The position numbers and the translations under genes were made by a program. This document shows, in pieces, positions 35,984 to 45,342 of a DNA stretch of 64,000 nucleotides. The stretch comes from Tenacibaculum pacificus (lineage in GTDB: Bacteria > Bacteroidota > Bacteroidia > Flavobacteriales > Flavobacteriaceae): positions 1,185,001-1,249,000 of the forward strand of contig NZ_CP115917.1 in assembly GCF_027941775.1 (NCBI RefSeq). The letters are read 5' to 3'. The notes under the pieces were generated by a model. The model was not told the origin of the DNA and made no database searches. It worked only from the letters and a program-made list of their open reading frames with translations. How positions within the stretch are numbered: position 1 is the stretch's first letter; every line of letters starts with the position of its first letter.

Positions 35984-36025
35984 AAAAAAACCTCAACTTT
36001 ATATTTTTAAGTTGAGGTTTTTTTA
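35984..36025. terminator. bidirectional terminator, antiporter and rmuC
   Basis: AAAAAAACCTCAACTT pairs with AAGTTGAGGTTTTTTT over an AT-rich loop. Confidence 0.82.
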
Positions 36026-36075
36026 ATTTCAGGAGGATTTAATTTATTTTGGTTATTCAAATGAAATATTTTAAT

Positions 36076-37394
36076 TTAAATTTTTGCCTGCGCTCTATTT
36101 AAAATACTATCAGGTAATGATTTTTTAGTTTTCACTCCCATTTTCTTTATTTTTTCAATACGATTGATAAGATTACCTGTACCATCTACTAATTTATTCA
36201 CGGCGCTATTATAATCTCCTTTTGCAGCATCTATTTTTTTACCAATACCTATTAAATCTTGTAATAATCCGTAAAATTTATCATACAAAGCACCTGCTTG
36301 CCTAGCTATTTCTAAAGCATATTGTTGCTGTTTTTCATTATTCCACATAGTATCAATAGTACGTAAAGTAGCTAATAATGTTGTAGGAGTAACAATAACA
36401 ATGTTTTTTTCAAAAGCTTTATTATATAGTGAATTATCTTGATTTAAAGCTATTGCAAATGCAGGTTCTATAGGGATAAAAAGTAACACGAAGTCAGGAG
36501 ATTCAACTTTATAGATATCTTCATATTTTTTTTCGGACAATTGCTCTACATGACGACTTAAAGAATTAATATGCTGTTTTAAGAATTGCTTTTTTCGAAT
36601 ATCATCATCTTCTGTATTTACAAATTCTTCATAAGCTTTAAGCGATACTTTTGAATCGATAATCATCTTTTTATTATTCGGTAAATGAATAACAACATCA
36701 GGTAATACTCTTTTTCCTTCATCATTTATAAATGATTGTTGTACGAAATATTCACTACCTTTTTCTAGACCGGATTTCTCTAGAACACGCTCTAAAACTA
36801 ATTCCCCCCAATTTCCTTGAATTTTATTATCACCTTTTAAAGCCTTTGTTAAATTAATGGTTTCTTTACTCATCTGTAAATTCATTTCTCTTAAACCAAT
36901 AATTTGTTGACGTAAAGCAGCATGATAATCGATACTTTCTTTATGAGTTTTATCTACTTTATCTTCAAAAGTTTTAATTTTTTTAAATGAAGAGGGTTTA
37001 ATATATTGTCGATATTTTCTTTATTTTGAGCAGTAAATTTAGTTGATTTTTCTTCTAATATTTTATTTGCTAAATTTTCAAATTCTTTAGTAAATTTATC
37101 CTGTAGCTTTGTCACTTCTTCTTTATTCTCATTAAATTTTAGTTGAAAATTTTTTAGTTCTTCCTTTTTAATGACCAGTTGAGTACTAACAATTTCCTTT
37201 TCTTTTACAGCCTCATTTAAATGGTTTTGAATATCTTCTTTATGAGTTTCTAAGTTTGAAATATTAATTTTTAAGCCAGTTAATTCCTTTTCTAAATCAG
37301 TTGTTAATTGTTTGGCCTTTAATTTAGATAAAAGGTTTCCGATAATAAAACCAAAAAGCAAAGTGCTTGAGGCGATTAAAATAGATGTATTCAT
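36076..37394 (-). pseudogene. rmuC: DNA recombination protein RmuC, one-base frameshift
   Basis: A membrane-anchored, nuclease-like protein that limits inversion between short repeats. The N-terminal part (start 37394) has one TM segment (ILIASSTLLFGFIIGNLL) and a coiled coil to about residue 120, then leaves frame after ENIDNILNPLH and stops at 36954. The rest (SFKKIKTFEDKVDKTHKES, then HAALRQQI, GNWGELVLERVLEKSG, and DVVIHLPNNKKMIIDSKVS) is open in another frame to 36076. One base is missing around 36984-36988, beside a seven-T run. Repaired length is about 439 residues, normal for the family. A homopolymer sequencing error is the first suspect. Confidence 0.88.
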
Positions 37395-37565
37395 TAGATT
37401 TTCAAGTTTTTACGTGGTTAACCAAATATAAACTAAGATTTTTTATTTTTATCACATTGAAAGTAGAAAAAATAGGTGATAACGATGTAATAATAACATA
37501 CTAGATCAATCGTGATTCATACCATTGAGAATAAAGCTGTATTTTTGACGTTTATTTTATAAAAT

Positions 37566-38117
37566 ATGATATCAAAATTTATATTTACAAAAGTTTTAGG
37601 TTGGAAGTTTAATGGCGAATTTCCAAAAGAACTTAAAAAATATGTATTAATAGGTGCTCCACATACAAGTTGGCAAGATTTTATGGTTGGTTTGTTTTCA
37701 AAAAAAATTACAGGTACAAAACTTAACTTTGTAGGAAAAAAAGCACTATTTAAACCACCGTTTGGTTGGTTTTTTAAATCGCTAGGAGGTGCGCCAATCG
37801 ATAGAAGTAAAAGTACTAATGTAGTTGAAGCAATTGTTAAAGTTTTTAATGAAAATGATGAGTTTAGATTAGCAATATCACCAGAAGGAACTAGGCAATT
37901 TGTTGATAAATGGAAAACAGGCTTTTATTACATCGCGCAAGGCGCAAATGTGCCTATTGTAATGCTTGGTTTCGATTTTGAAAATAAAGAAGTAAAACTT
38001 TCAAAACCTTTTTATCCTACAGGTGATATCAAAGAAGATTTTACGCATTTTTATCAATTTTATAAAAATATTAAAGGAGCAAAGCCTGAATTATTTAATA
38101 ATCAATCTTTTTTATAA
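37566..38117 (+). CDS. PlsC-type acyltransferase
   Basis: A 183-residue acyltransferase of the 1-acyl-glycerol-3-phosphate family. Motif I HTSWQD (HX4D, about residues 33-38), motif II region FGWFFKSLGGAPIDRSK, and motif III ISPEGTR (about 104). Length is short and no strong N-terminal TM anchor is seen, so it is a peripheral enzyme. It may act in phospholipid or aminolipid assembly; the acceptor is unknown. A TATTTTTG box at 37540-37547 probably drives it. Confidence 0.88.
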   Translation: MISKFIFTKVLGWKFNGEFPKELKKYVLIGAPHTSWQDFMVGLFSKKITGTKLNFVGKKALFKPPFGWFFKSLGGAPIDRSKSTNVVEAIVKVFNENDEFRLAISPEGTRQFVDKWKTGFYYIAQGANVPIVMLGFDFENKEVKLSKPFYPTGDIKEDFTHFYQFYKNIKGAKPELFNNQSFL

Positions 38118-38170
38118 TTTTCTGATAAAAAACTAAAATAAAAAGAAGTGTATTTCCTGTAAAGTGTGAT

Positions 38171-38178
38171 TATCTTTG
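38171..38178 (+). promoter_or_regulatory. TATCTTTG -7 box for the DEAD-box helicase
   Basis: A perfect TAnnTTTG box followed by CC, the most common form in this phylum. It places the transcript start near 38185 and supports the ATG at 38194 rather than the TTG at 38176. Confidence 0.6.
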
Positions 38179-38193
38179 CCAAAAAATATTTTT

Positions 38194-39516
38194 ATGCCAA
38201 AACAATTTTCAGATTTAGGAATTAATAAACAATTACAACAGCGTTTAGTTGATTTAAAAATTACTCTTCCAACAGATGTACAAGAAAAAACGATACCTGT
38301 TATTCTAAATCAAAAAGAAGATGTTGTTGTTTTAGCAAAAACAGGAACAGGTAAAACTGCTGCTTTTGGATTGCCTTTATTACAACTTATCGATACCGAA
38401 AAAACAACGATACAAACCTTAATATTAGCTCCAACAAGAGAATTAGGTCAGCAGATTTATAATAATTTAGTTTCTTTTTCTACAAATAATGAAGTAAGTA
38501 TTGCTTCTATATGTGGAGGTATTCCTATAAAACCTCAAATTGAGCGTTTAGCTACTACTACGCATATTGTAATTGCAACACCAGGTCGTTTAGTCGATTT
38601 AGTAAAGCGTGGAGCTATCAATATAAAAGAAATAAAGTATTTTGTTTTAGATGAAGCAGATGAAATGGTAAGTGCTTTAAAAGATGAGGTAGATACTATT
38701 ATTAAAGGAATTCCAAAAAATAGAAGAACTTTATTATTCACGGCAACCATGTCTGGAGTTATAAAACAACTGGTTCAGAATTACATGTCTAAACACGTAG
38801 CGCATATCGAAGCTGATATGGCAACGGTTGGGCATCAAGGAATAGATCATCAGTATGTGGTGGTAAAACCTATTGAAAAATTAGAAGTATTACTTCATTT
38901 TTTAAACTCGAAAGAAGGACAACGTGGTATTATCTTCTGTAAAACGAAAGCTGCTGTTAATAAATTAGCTAAAAATTTAGCGATTAATAAATTTTCGTCA
39001 GGAGCAATTCACGGAAGTTTAACCCAAGGGATTCGTGATAGAATTATGGGACAATTTAGAGAAGGTTATATTGATATTTTAGTAGCTACAGATTTAGCTG
39101 CTCGTGGTATTGATGTAAAAGATGTTTCTTATGTTGTTAATTATCATCTACCTGATACTTATGATGCTTACGTACACAGAAGCGGAAGAACTGCAAGAGC
39201 AGGAGCAAAAGGACTTTCTTTAACTATCTTACAAGAAGATGAGGTTAAAGATATTGCTGATTTCGAAAAAGAATTAGGAATCGTTTTTAAACCATTTAAA
39301 AAGGCAGATGCTAAAAGCATTGAAGAAAATAACGGTTTAATTTGGGCTAAAAAAATATTCAAAACAAAGCCAAATAGAAATGTTTCTGAAGATTTTAAAT
39401 CAAAAGTAAAAACTATTTTTCATCATTTAACAAAAGAGGAGTTAGTTGATAAAATTTTAGCAAATTACTTAGTAGAATCAAATACAGTAACTCCAAAAAA
39501 GGAAGTTAAGAAATAA
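38194..39516 (+). CDS. DEAD-box RNA helicase
   Basis: 440 residues from ATG 38194 (MPKQFSDLGINKQLQQ). All motifs are present: Q-motif PTDVQEKTIP, I AKTGTGKT, Ia PTRELGQQ, II DEAD (LDEADEMVSAL), III FTAT(MS), V ATDLAARGID and VI HRSGRTARAG. The C-terminal 80 residues are Lys-rich. Members of this group (DeaD/CsdA, RhlE) unwind rRNA and mRNA and are often cold-induced, which fits its position immediately before a cold-shock gene cluster. Confidence 0.93.
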   Translation: MPKQFSDLGINKQLQQRLVDLKITLPTDVQEKTIPVILNQKEDVVVLAKTGTGKTAAFGLPLLQLIDTEKTTIQTLILAPTRELGQQIYNNLVSFSTNNEVSIASICGGIPIKPQIERLATTTHIVIATPGRLVDLVKRGAINIKEIKYFVLDEADEMVSALKDEVDTIIKGIPKNRRTLLFTATMSGVIKQLVQNYMSKHVAHIEADMATVGHQGIDHQYVVVKPIEKLEVLLHFLNSKEGQRGIIFCKTKAAVNKLAKNLAINKFSSGAIHGSLTQGIRDRIMGQFREGYIDILVATDLAARGIDVKDVSYVVNYHLPDTYDAYVHRSGRTARAGAKGLSLTILQEDEVKDIADFEKELGIVFKPFKKADAKSIEENNGLIWAKKIFKTKPNRNVSEDFKSKVKTIFHHLTKEELVDKILANYLVESNTVTPKKEVKK

Positions 39517-39566
39517 AATTAAGAAATAAAAATGAACAAAATGTGTCATATGTGAAAATATGGTAG

Positions 39567-39574
39567 CATCTTTG
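39567..39574 (+). promoter_or_regulatory. CATCTTTG promoter box for the first cspA
   Basis: GCATCTTTGCAA is shared almost exactly with the box before the second csp gene at 42314. The predicted leader is about 36 bases, much shorter than the leader of E. coli cspA. Confidence 0.5.
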
Positions 39575-39616
39575 CAAATAGATAAGTAAGTTTATAAATT
39601 ATTTAATTACATTACA

Positions 39617-39808
39617 ATGAATAAAGGAATAGTAAAATTTTTCAATGATACTAAAGGTTTTGGTTTTATCACTGAAGAAGGCGTAACAAAAGATCACTTT
39701 GTACACATTTCAGGATTAATCGATGAAATCAGAGAAGGTGACCAAGTTGAATTTGAATTAGAAGAAGGTAAAAAAGGACCAAATGCAGTGAACGTAAAAG
39801 TGATCTAA
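39617..39808 (+). CDS. cspA: cold-shock protein CspA, paralogue 1
   Basis: A 63-residue single cold-shock domain, an RNA chaperone binding single-stranded RNA and DNA. RNP1 KGFGFIT (13-19) and RNP2 HFVHIS (26-31) are present. It differs from the paralogues at 42365 and 45343 by only a few residues (Asn2, Thr24, Gln43, Glu47). It starts at ATG with no RBS. First member of a 6-kb cold-shock cluster. Confidence 0.95.
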   Translation: MNKGIVKFFNDTKGFGFITEEGVTKDHFVHISGLIDEIREGDQVEFELEEGKKGPNAVNVKVI

Positions 39809-39827
39809 AAAAAATATTTCAAGTTTT

Positions 39828-39858
39828 AAAAGTCCATCATTTTTGATGGACTTTTTTA
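39828..39858 (+). terminator. intrinsic terminator after cspA 1
   Basis: AAAAGTCCATCA pairs with TGATGGACTTTT over TTTT, followed by T residues. The rest of the gap to 40047 shows no clear feature. Confidence 0.85.
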
Positions 39859-40047
39859 TTTTATTATAAGCAGAAAAGCTTTTATTTTATTTTATAAAAC
39901 ACTAATTTTATAAAAATAAATAATAAAAATCACAAAAATTAACACAATTTGGGGTATATTGGGGCAATTCTAATGATTCCCTTTAAAAGAGGGCTTCATA
40001 ATCTTATTCTAAATTAAAACTAGTAGTATAATTCTATATTAAATATT

Positions 40048-40512
40048 ATGGCAAAATCTCAGCAATCATTTAACAAGAATGAAAAAGAGAAAAAGCGTTT
40101 AAAAAAACGTGAAGATAAAAGAAAGAAAATGGATGCTCGTAAGGCAGACATAAGAGAAAATGGTCCAACAGGAATTGAATTCGCATATACTGATGCTTAT
40201 GGGAATTTATCTTCAACTCCTCCTGATCCAGATCAAAAACCAATAGTTATTAACGCAGAAGACATTCAAGTTAGCGTTCCTAAAACTTTAGAAGGCGATA
40301 AAGAAGCGTTTGATCCTATTAGAAAAGGAACTGTTTCATTTTTTGATTCATCTAAAGGATTCGGTTTTATTATCGATTCAGCAGATCAAGAAAAATATTT
40401 TACACACGTAAGTGGTATTATTGATGAAATTTCTGAAAATGACAAAGTAAGTTTCGAACTTGAAAAAGGGATGAAAGGAATGAATGCTGTAAAAGTTACT
40501 TTAGTTAAGTAG
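40048..40512 (+). CDS. basic-tail protein with C-terminal cold-shock domain
   Basis: 154 residues. The first 40 are extremely basic and probably helical (KKREDKRKKMDARKADIR), followed by a Pro/Asp-rich linker and, from about residue 92, a cold-shock domain with RNP1 KGFGFII and RNP2-like YFTHVS. The basic arm should add non-specific RNA binding to the domain. A similar fusion is found in other flavobacteria. It is separated from cspA 1 by its own 240-base gap, so it has its own promoter. Confidence 0.85.
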   Translation: MAKSQQSFNKNEKEKKRLKKREDKRKKMDARKADIRENGPTGIEFAYTDAYGNLSSTPPDPDQKPIVINAEDIQVSVPKTLEGDKEAFDPIRKGTVSFFDSSKGFGFIIDSADQEKYFTHVSGIIDEISENDKVSFELEKGMKGMNAVKVTLVK

Positions 40513-40533
40513 TTTTTTATTGATTTAAAATTA

Positions 40534-40576
40534 AACAAAAAAGAGATTAACCGTTAAGGTTAATCTCTTTTTTGTT
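40534..40576 (+). terminator. intrinsic terminator after the cold-shock fusion gene
   Basis: A 19-bp perfect stem (AACAAAAAAGAGATTAACC and its complement) closes over GTTAA. Confidence 0.88.
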
Positions 40577-40756
40577 TAATAAATTATGTTTTAGATGAGG
40601 TTTTAAAAGTAAATTTAGAATGATGATGATATCTAAATGTAAAAACTCGTTAAAAAGCAGTAATTTCGCGCCCGAATATAAATTATCGTCATAAAGACAT
40701 TGTTTTATATCAAAAAAAATATACGTAAAACTAAAAAAACTAAAAAGTAGTTTGAT

Positions 40757-42292
40757 ATGAGTGAACAAAAATCGAGTATAGATATAGCATCTTGTATCGC
40801 TACATTACAACATTTATTAGCAGATACAAATCAGCTTTTTGAATTACCTGAAGATGAAAGAGTAGCTCTTTTTAAAGCTGCAGGTGAATTAACAAGACCG
40901 AATCGTACTGAGTTTGAGCGTAGAAGAAAAGACGCCAAAAAAGCTGCGAAACGTAAAATGATTGCCAAAGACACACACGCTAGAAAATCAACAGGAATTC
41001 GTTCAGCAAGAGAATCGGCATTATTTGTTGCTCCTAAATTATTAGCTGCTGCGGATTTATCCGAAGATACATTAGAGCTAGAATCGCCTAGAAACTGCTA
41101 CGTTTGTAAAACCGTTTATACGAAATTGCATCATTTTTATGATACAATGTGTAAAGATTGTGGTGATTTAAATTATGCAAAACGTTTTCAATTAACAGAT
41201 TTAACCGATCAAGTAGCTGTTATTACAGGTTCTCGATTAAAAATTGGATACCATATTACGTTAATGCTATTGCGTTCGGGGGCTAGGGTAGTTGCAACAA
41301 CTCGTTTTCCTGCGGATTCAGCAATTCGTTTTTCTAAAGAAGAAGATTATAAAGATTGGAGTGATCGCTTACATATTCACGGACTTGATTTACGTCATAT
41401 CCCAAGTGTAGAGATTTTTTGTAATTATATAGAGCAAAAATACGATAGATTAGATATCTTAATCAATAATGCGGCACAAACCGTAAGAAGACCTTCAGGT
41501 TTTTACTTTCATTTAATGGAAAATGAAAAGCTTCCTGTTGATAAACTTCCTAAGTTAGCCCAAACTTTATTAAAAGATCATATTAGCTGTTTAGAGGAGT
41601 TATCAAGTTTAAGTGTCCCTACGGATAAAACAAGTAAAAATAATGTATTACCAGTTACTTGGCACGGTCCTGAACCTGGAATAGGTTTGCGTAATTCAGC
41701 AGCATTATCTCAAATTCCATATAGTTTTGATAATTCGTTACAAACTGCTGAGGTTTTTCCAGAAGGTGAATTAGATGCCGATTTACAACAAGTAGATTTA
41801 AGAAAAACGAATAGCTGGCGTTTAAGATTAGGTGAAATTGAAACTACCGAAATGGTAGAGGTACAGTTAGTTAATGCTGTTGCTCCATTTGTATTATGTA
41901 ATCGTTTATCTAATTTAATGATGAAAGAAAACACAGGTAAAAAGCATATTATAAATGTAACAGCAATGGAAGGTAAGTTTCATCGATTTAAAAAAGTAGA
42001 TAGACATCCGCACACAAATATGGCAAAAGCGGCTTTAAATATGTTAACACATACTTCAGCATCTACTTTTGCAAAATCTGGTATTTATATGAATGCAGTG
42101 GATACTGGTTGGGTTACTGATGAAGATCCTGCTGAGTTATCTAAAAAGAAAGTAGAAACACACGATTTTCAACCGCCTTTAGATATTGTGGATGGTGCGG
42201 CACGTGTTATGGATCCATTAATTGATGGTATAAATACAGGAAAACATTGGTCTGGTAAGTTCTTAAAGGATTATTTTCCTATTGACTGGTAA
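40757..42292 (+). CDS. zinc-ribbon SDR-like protein with altered catalytic site
   Basis: 511 residues, about twice a normal SDR. Residues 1-100 are helical and basic ([14 protein letters not shown]). Four cysteines, Cys114/Cys117 and Cys132/Cys135 (CYVC, CKDC), form a probable zinc ribbon. The Rossmann part starts at [14 protein letters not shown] (153-166), with [10 protein letters not shown] later. The catalytic Tyr of YxxxK is Thr420 (TNMAK, Lys424), and the usual Ser-Ser is TAMEGKF, so classical dehydrogenase chemistry is doubtful. It sits between cold-shock genes. It may bind a nucleotide or RNA rather than act as an oxidoreductase; this is inference. Confidence 0.8.
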   Translation: MSEQKSSIDIASCIATLQHLLADTNQLFELPEDERVALFKAAGELTRPNRTEFERRRKDAKKAAKRKMIAKDTHARKSTGIRSARESALFVAPKLLAAADLSEDTLELESPRNCYVCKTVYTKLHHFYDTMCKDCGDLNYAKRFQLTDLTDQVAVITGSRLKIGYHITLMLLRSGARVVATTRFPADSAIRFSKEEDYKDWSDRLHIHGLDLRHIPSVEIFCNYIEQKYDRLDILINNAAQTVRRPSGFYFHLMENEKLPVDKLPKLAQTLLKDHISCLEELSSLSVPTDKTSKNNVLPVTWHGPEPGIGLRNSAALSQIPYSFDNSLQTAEVFPEGELDADLQQVDLRKTNSWRLRLGEIETTEMVEVQLVNAVAPFVLCNRLSNLMMKENTGKKHIINVTAMEGKFHRFKKVDRHPHTNMAKAALNMLTHTSASTFAKSGIYMNAVDTGWVTDEDPAELSKKKVETHDFQPPLDIVDGAARVMDPLIDGINTGKHWSGKFLKDYFPIDW

Positions 42293-42313
42293 GACTTTTA
42301 TAGTTTCTGGCAT

Positions 42314-42321
42314 CATCTTTG
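42314..42321 (+). promoter_or_regulatory. CATCTTTG promoter box for the second cspA
   Basis: CATCTTTGCAATCTAG matches the box of the first cspA; predicted leader about 37 bases. Confidence 0.5.
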
Positions 42322-42364
42322 CAATCTAGTTAGTAATTATTAAAATATTAAATAGAGTAACATT

Positions 42365-42556
42365 ATGAGTATAGGAACAGTAAAATTTTTCAACGAAACA
42401 AAAGGATTTGGATTTATTACAGAAGAAGGAGTTGAAAAAGACCACTTTGTACACATTTCAGGTTTAATCGATGAGATTAGAGAAGGTGACGAAGTTGAAT
42501 TTGATTTAGAAGAAGGTAAGAAAGGACCAAATGCAGTGAACGTAAAAGTAATCTAA
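42365..42556 (+). CDS. cspA: cold-shock protein CspA, paralogue 2
   Basis: A 63-residue cold-shock domain with RNP1 KGFGFIT and RNP2 HFVHIS. Almost identical to paralogue 3; unique residues are Ile3, Thr5 and Glu11. It lies 73 bases after the zinc-ribbon SDR gene, with its own promoter box and terminator. Confidence 0.95.
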   Translation: MSIGTVKFFNETKGFGFITEEGVEKDHFVHISGLIDEIREGDEVEFDLEEGKKGPNAVNVKVI

Positions 42557-42582
42557 GCATATATCTTTTCAAGTTATTTATA

Positions 42583-42613
42583 AAAAAGCCCATCATTATG
42601 ATGGGCTTTTTAC
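42583..42613 (+). terminator. intrinsic terminator after cspA 2
   Basis: AAAAAGCCCATCA pairs with TGATGGGCTTTTT. Confidence 0.85.
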
Positions 42614-42653
42614 TTTTTATAAAATTATCAAAAAAGAAAATATTTTAATTTGA

Positions 42654-42743
42654 AGCAATTTCCCGCTTTCCGCACTCGCTTTTTTTGTTTTTTCGAAAAG
42701 AAAAACAAAAAAGAGCTCAAACAATGCTTCAATCGGGGCTAGG
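42654..42743. repeat. dispersed ~90-base structured repeat, copy 2
   Basis: Matches copy 1 at 9284-9374 except for two single-base changes that compensate each other in the central stem (A-T there, G-C here) and a GT-to-A change in the loop before TGCTTC. GAAGCA near the start and TGCTTC near the end can pair here over six bases. It sits between the csp terminator and the end of the DJ-1 gene. Confidence 0.72.
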
Positions 42744-42771
42744 CATTTTTACTTCATTTTAAAAATTGAAA

Positions 42772-43578
42772 TTATTTTAAGCTTTCTAATAATTTTTCGG
42801 CAACTAACTCAGAAGATGCTGGGTTTTGCCCTGTAATTAAATTACCATCTTGTATTGCATAAGCATTCCAATCTTCTTTTTTAGAATAGATTCCACCATT
42901 TTTAGTTAACATATCTTCTACTAAAAAAGGAACAACATCAGTAAGACCAACGGCAGCTTCTTCTGTATTTGTAAAACCTGTTACTTTTTTACCATTTACT
43001 AAAAAAGAACCATCTGCATTTTTTACTTCTTTTAAAGCGGCAGGTGCGTGGCATACAAAAGCAATCGGTTTCTTTTGATTGTTGAATTCTTCAATCAAAG
43101 CAATTGAAGTAGCATCGGTTGCTAAATCCCATAAAGGTCCATGTCCTCCAGGGTAGAAAACAGCATCAAAATCATCAGCATTAATATTTGCTAATACCTT
43201 TGTATTTGCAATTTTAGCTTTTGCAGCGTCATCTTTATTAAAACGCTCCGTATCTTGAGTAGCAGTATCAGGCGAATCACTATTTGGGTCAATAGGGGCA
43301 GCGCCACCTTTTGGTGTTGCAATAGTAATCGTTGCGCCTTTATCTAATAAGTTATAATATGGGTTGGCAAATTCTTCTACCCAGAATCCTGTTTTTTTAT
43401 CAGTACTCCCTAATTTATCGTGCGATGTTAAAACAAATAATATGTTCATTATGTTCATTTTGTTATATTTTTTTACAGTTATTTTTTCTTCCGAAGAAAT
43501 TCTTTTATTCTTAGCATCTTTACAACTTGATGCGGTAATCATAGTAAGTACTATAGCTACTGTTTGTAATATTTTCAT
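42772..43578 (-). CDS. DJ-1/PfpI-type lipoprotein (Hsp31-like)
   Basis: 268 residues. N-terminal signal with lipobox TASSC (Cys19), then a class I glutamine-amidotransferase-like domain of the Hsp31/glyoxalase III type: PGGHGPLWDLA (144-154) and the nucleophile Cys176 in FVCHAPAAL. Such proteins convert methylglyoxal to lactate or act as chaperones. A lipoprotein form implies location at the envelope; an alternative start at Met41 or Met44 would give a cytoplasmic form. Third gene of the TetR-nitroreductase-DJ-1 unit. Confidence 0.85.
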   Translation of the reverse strand: MKILQTVAIVLTMITASSCKDAKNKRISSEEKITVKKYNKMNIMNILFVLTSHDKLGSTDKKTGFWVEEFANPYYNLLDKGATITIATPKGGAAPIDPNSDSPDTATQDTERFNKDDAAKAKIANTKVLANINADDFDAVFYPGGHGPLWDLATDATSIALIEEFNNQKKPIAFVCHAPAALKEVKNADGSFLVNGKKVTGFTNTEEAAVGLTDVVPFLVEDMLTKNGGIYSKKEDWNAYAIQDGNLITGQNPASSELVAEKLLESLK

Positions 43579-43666
43579 ATAAATAATACTTAAGTTTAAG
43601 TAACGTTTGTTTAGTACGCCATTTCAACTACTATTTCTTTCAAATTTCTTCTTATTTAATGCTGTT

Positions 43667-44299
43667 TTATTCAATTACCGTTACTAATTCTTCCATAGGT
43701 TTTCTGACTTTTACTAAGTTTACCAACCAATCTTTGTCTTCAGCTCTGTATCCGATAGGTAACAAAACAGCACTACGTAATCCTTTTTCACGTAAGTTTA
43801 AAATTTCATCAACTGCTGTAGGATCAAAACCTTCTACAGGTGTAGCATCAACACCTTCATAAGCAGCGGCTGTAATTGCTTGAGAAAAAGCAATGTATGC
43901 TTGTTTAGCTGCATGATTAAAGTTTTCTTCTGAATCTTTATGCGGATAAGAACTCAATAACATTTGACGGTAATTCTCCCAACCTTCGTTTTTAAAACCT
44001 CGAATTTTGTTTGTTAAATCGAACATATGATTAATTCTTTCTTCGGTATAGGTATCCCAAGCAGCAAAAACAAGTAGGTGAGAGCAGTCTGTAATTACGG
44101 ATTGATTCCAAGCGATAGGTTTAATCTTTTCTTTTATCTCTTGGTTTTTAATCACAAAAATCTCAAAAGGCTGTAATCCGCTTGATGTTGGTGCTAAACG
44201 AGCAGCTTCTAAAATACGAGTTATTTTATCTTCTGAAATTTTTTCACCGTTCATTGCTTTAGCGGCATATCTCCAATTTAATTTATCTAATAATTCCAT
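43667..44299 (-). CDS. NAD(P)H-dependent nitroreductase family protein
   Basis: 210-residue flavin oxidoreductase. FMN-binding Arg-containing start (LNWRYAAKAMNG), SSGLQPFEIFVIKN (about 37-50), the EGVDATPVEGFDP stretch, and LRSAVLLPIGYRAEDKDW near the end match NfsB/YfkO-type nitroreductases, which reduce quinones and nitro compounds. It lies 30 bases after the TetR gene and 88 bases before the DJ-1 gene, same strand, so the three look co-transcribed as a response to electrophiles. Confidence 0.9.
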   Translation of the reverse strand: MELLDKLNWRYAAKAMNGEKISEDKITRILEAARLAPTSSGLQPFEIFVIKNQEIKEKIKPIAWNQSVITDCSHLLVFAAWDTYTEERINHMFDLTNKIRGFKNEGWENYRQMLLSSYPHKDSEENFNHAAKQAYIAFSQAITAAAYEGVDATPVEGFDPTAVDEILNLREKGLRSAVLLPIGYRAEDKDWLVNLVKVRKPMEELVTVIE

Positions 44300-44329
44300 A
44301 ATTTTAATATTTATTTTAGTTGAGGTAAT

Positions 44330-44917
44330 TTATCTACTACAAACTTTTATACTATTCCAAGCTGATTGGTAGGCTTCTTCAATATGAGTTTTATCTAAAG
44401 TAAATTCGCCACGTTTTTGAGAAATAATTAAAAATGATAAGGGGTTAATTGCATAAGCATATAATATGTAATCAGACATTGGTTTTATGATTCCTTCTTT
44501 TTTACCACGCCTCCAAAGATCTAGTAGGGGCTGTAAGTGTTTAGTTCCTTCCTGACGACTTAGCTCATCAATTATTGGTGTATTATCGCATTGTGCTAAA
44601 AACATGGCGTTTTCACACTCTTTTAGTTTAAAATCGGCAATACGTTTCCATATGACTTCAAAACCAATTTCTACAGATACTTTATCGTTATAAGTTGCAA
44701 AAGCATAATCGGTATATTTTGATTTTACCTCTATGTAGGTTTGATTTACTAAATCTTGCTTATTTTCAAAATACAGATATATAGTTGCTGGAGATACATT
44801 TGCCATTTTAGCAATTTTACTCATCGGAGTTGCATGAAAACCGTTATTGTTAACTAACTCAATAGTTGCTTTTACAAGTGCATTTCGTTTGTCAATACTT
44901 TTTTGAAGTTTAGCCAT
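44330..44917 (-). CDS. TetR/AcrR-family repressor
   Basis: 195 residues: N-terminal TetR HTH (KRNALVKATIELVNNNGF, then MSKIAKMANVSPATIYLYFE) and a helical ligand domain. First gene of the operon with nitroreductase and DJ-1. A 14-base perfect palindrome, AATGAATATTCATT, lies 38 bases upstream of its start and overlaps the expected -33 region of its promoter, so it is probably autoregulated. The inducer is likely a quinone or electrophile, judging from its partner genes only. Confidence 0.92.
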   Translation of the reverse strand: MAKLQKSIDKRNALVKATIELVNNNGFHATPMSKIAKMANVSPATIYLYFENKQDLVNQTYIEVKSKYTDYAFATYNDKVSVEIGFEVIWKRIADFKLKECENAMFLAQCDNTPIIDELSRQEGTKHLQPLLDLWRRGKKEGIIKPMSDYILYAYAINPLSFLIISQKRGEFTLDKTHIEEAYQSAWNSIKVCSR

Positions 44918-44936
44918 TTTATATTCTATTCTAATA

Positions 44937-44944
44937 CAAAGGTA
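44937..44944 (-). promoter_or_regulatory. TACCTTTG -7 box for the TetR operon
   Basis: CAAAGGTA on the plus strand is a perfect TAnnTTTG on the minus strand, 20 bases before the TetR ATG. Confidence 0.6.
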
Positions 44945-44954
44945 TATAAATAAA

Positions 44955-44968
44955 AATGAATATTCATT
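44955..44968. promoter_or_regulatory. palindromic operator candidate for the TetR repressor
   Basis: AATGAATATTCATT is a perfect 14-base inverted repeat, 10 bases upstream of the -7 box of the TetR operon. The remainder of the gap to 45290 holds only a weak hairpin (AAAACCT ... AGGTTTTTT, about 45080-45113). Confidence 0.6.
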
Positions 44969-45296
44969 CTTTTTTATTCGATAAGAAATAAAAATAATTT
45001 AAGGAAGAGAAGAAAGGTACTTAAAAATGAGGTTTTAAATATGAAAAGTTAGTCAGGAATTTAAATTAAATATAAATTAAAACCTTGCTTATAAAACTGT
45101 ACAGGTTTTTTATTGCTCTGAAATATAATTATATTGATTTACAAAGTCTCTTAATAAGCGTAAAACATAAAAATACAAGTATTATTTATGGTAAAAAAAT
45201 CACCAAAAGGGCAATAAGACTGTGTTATAGTTAGTTAATTTTATTTTTTTTAGATAAAATAGAGTTATATCCTGCCATACTTTAGATTAATGGAAC

Positions 45297-45304
45297 TATA
45301 TTTG
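45297..45304 (+). promoter_or_regulatory. TATATTTG -7 box for the third cspA
   Basis: A perfect TAnnTTTG match 39 bases before the start codon. Unlike the other two csp promoters it has TATA, not CATC. Confidence 0.5.
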
Positions 45305-45342
45305 CAGTATTAATAAGTACTAACAATATAATTTACATTACA

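Noticed and set aside
38176..38193. TTG at 38176 as start of the DEAD-box helicase
   Set aside because: It overlaps the TATCTTTG promoter box; ATG at 38194 is the family start.
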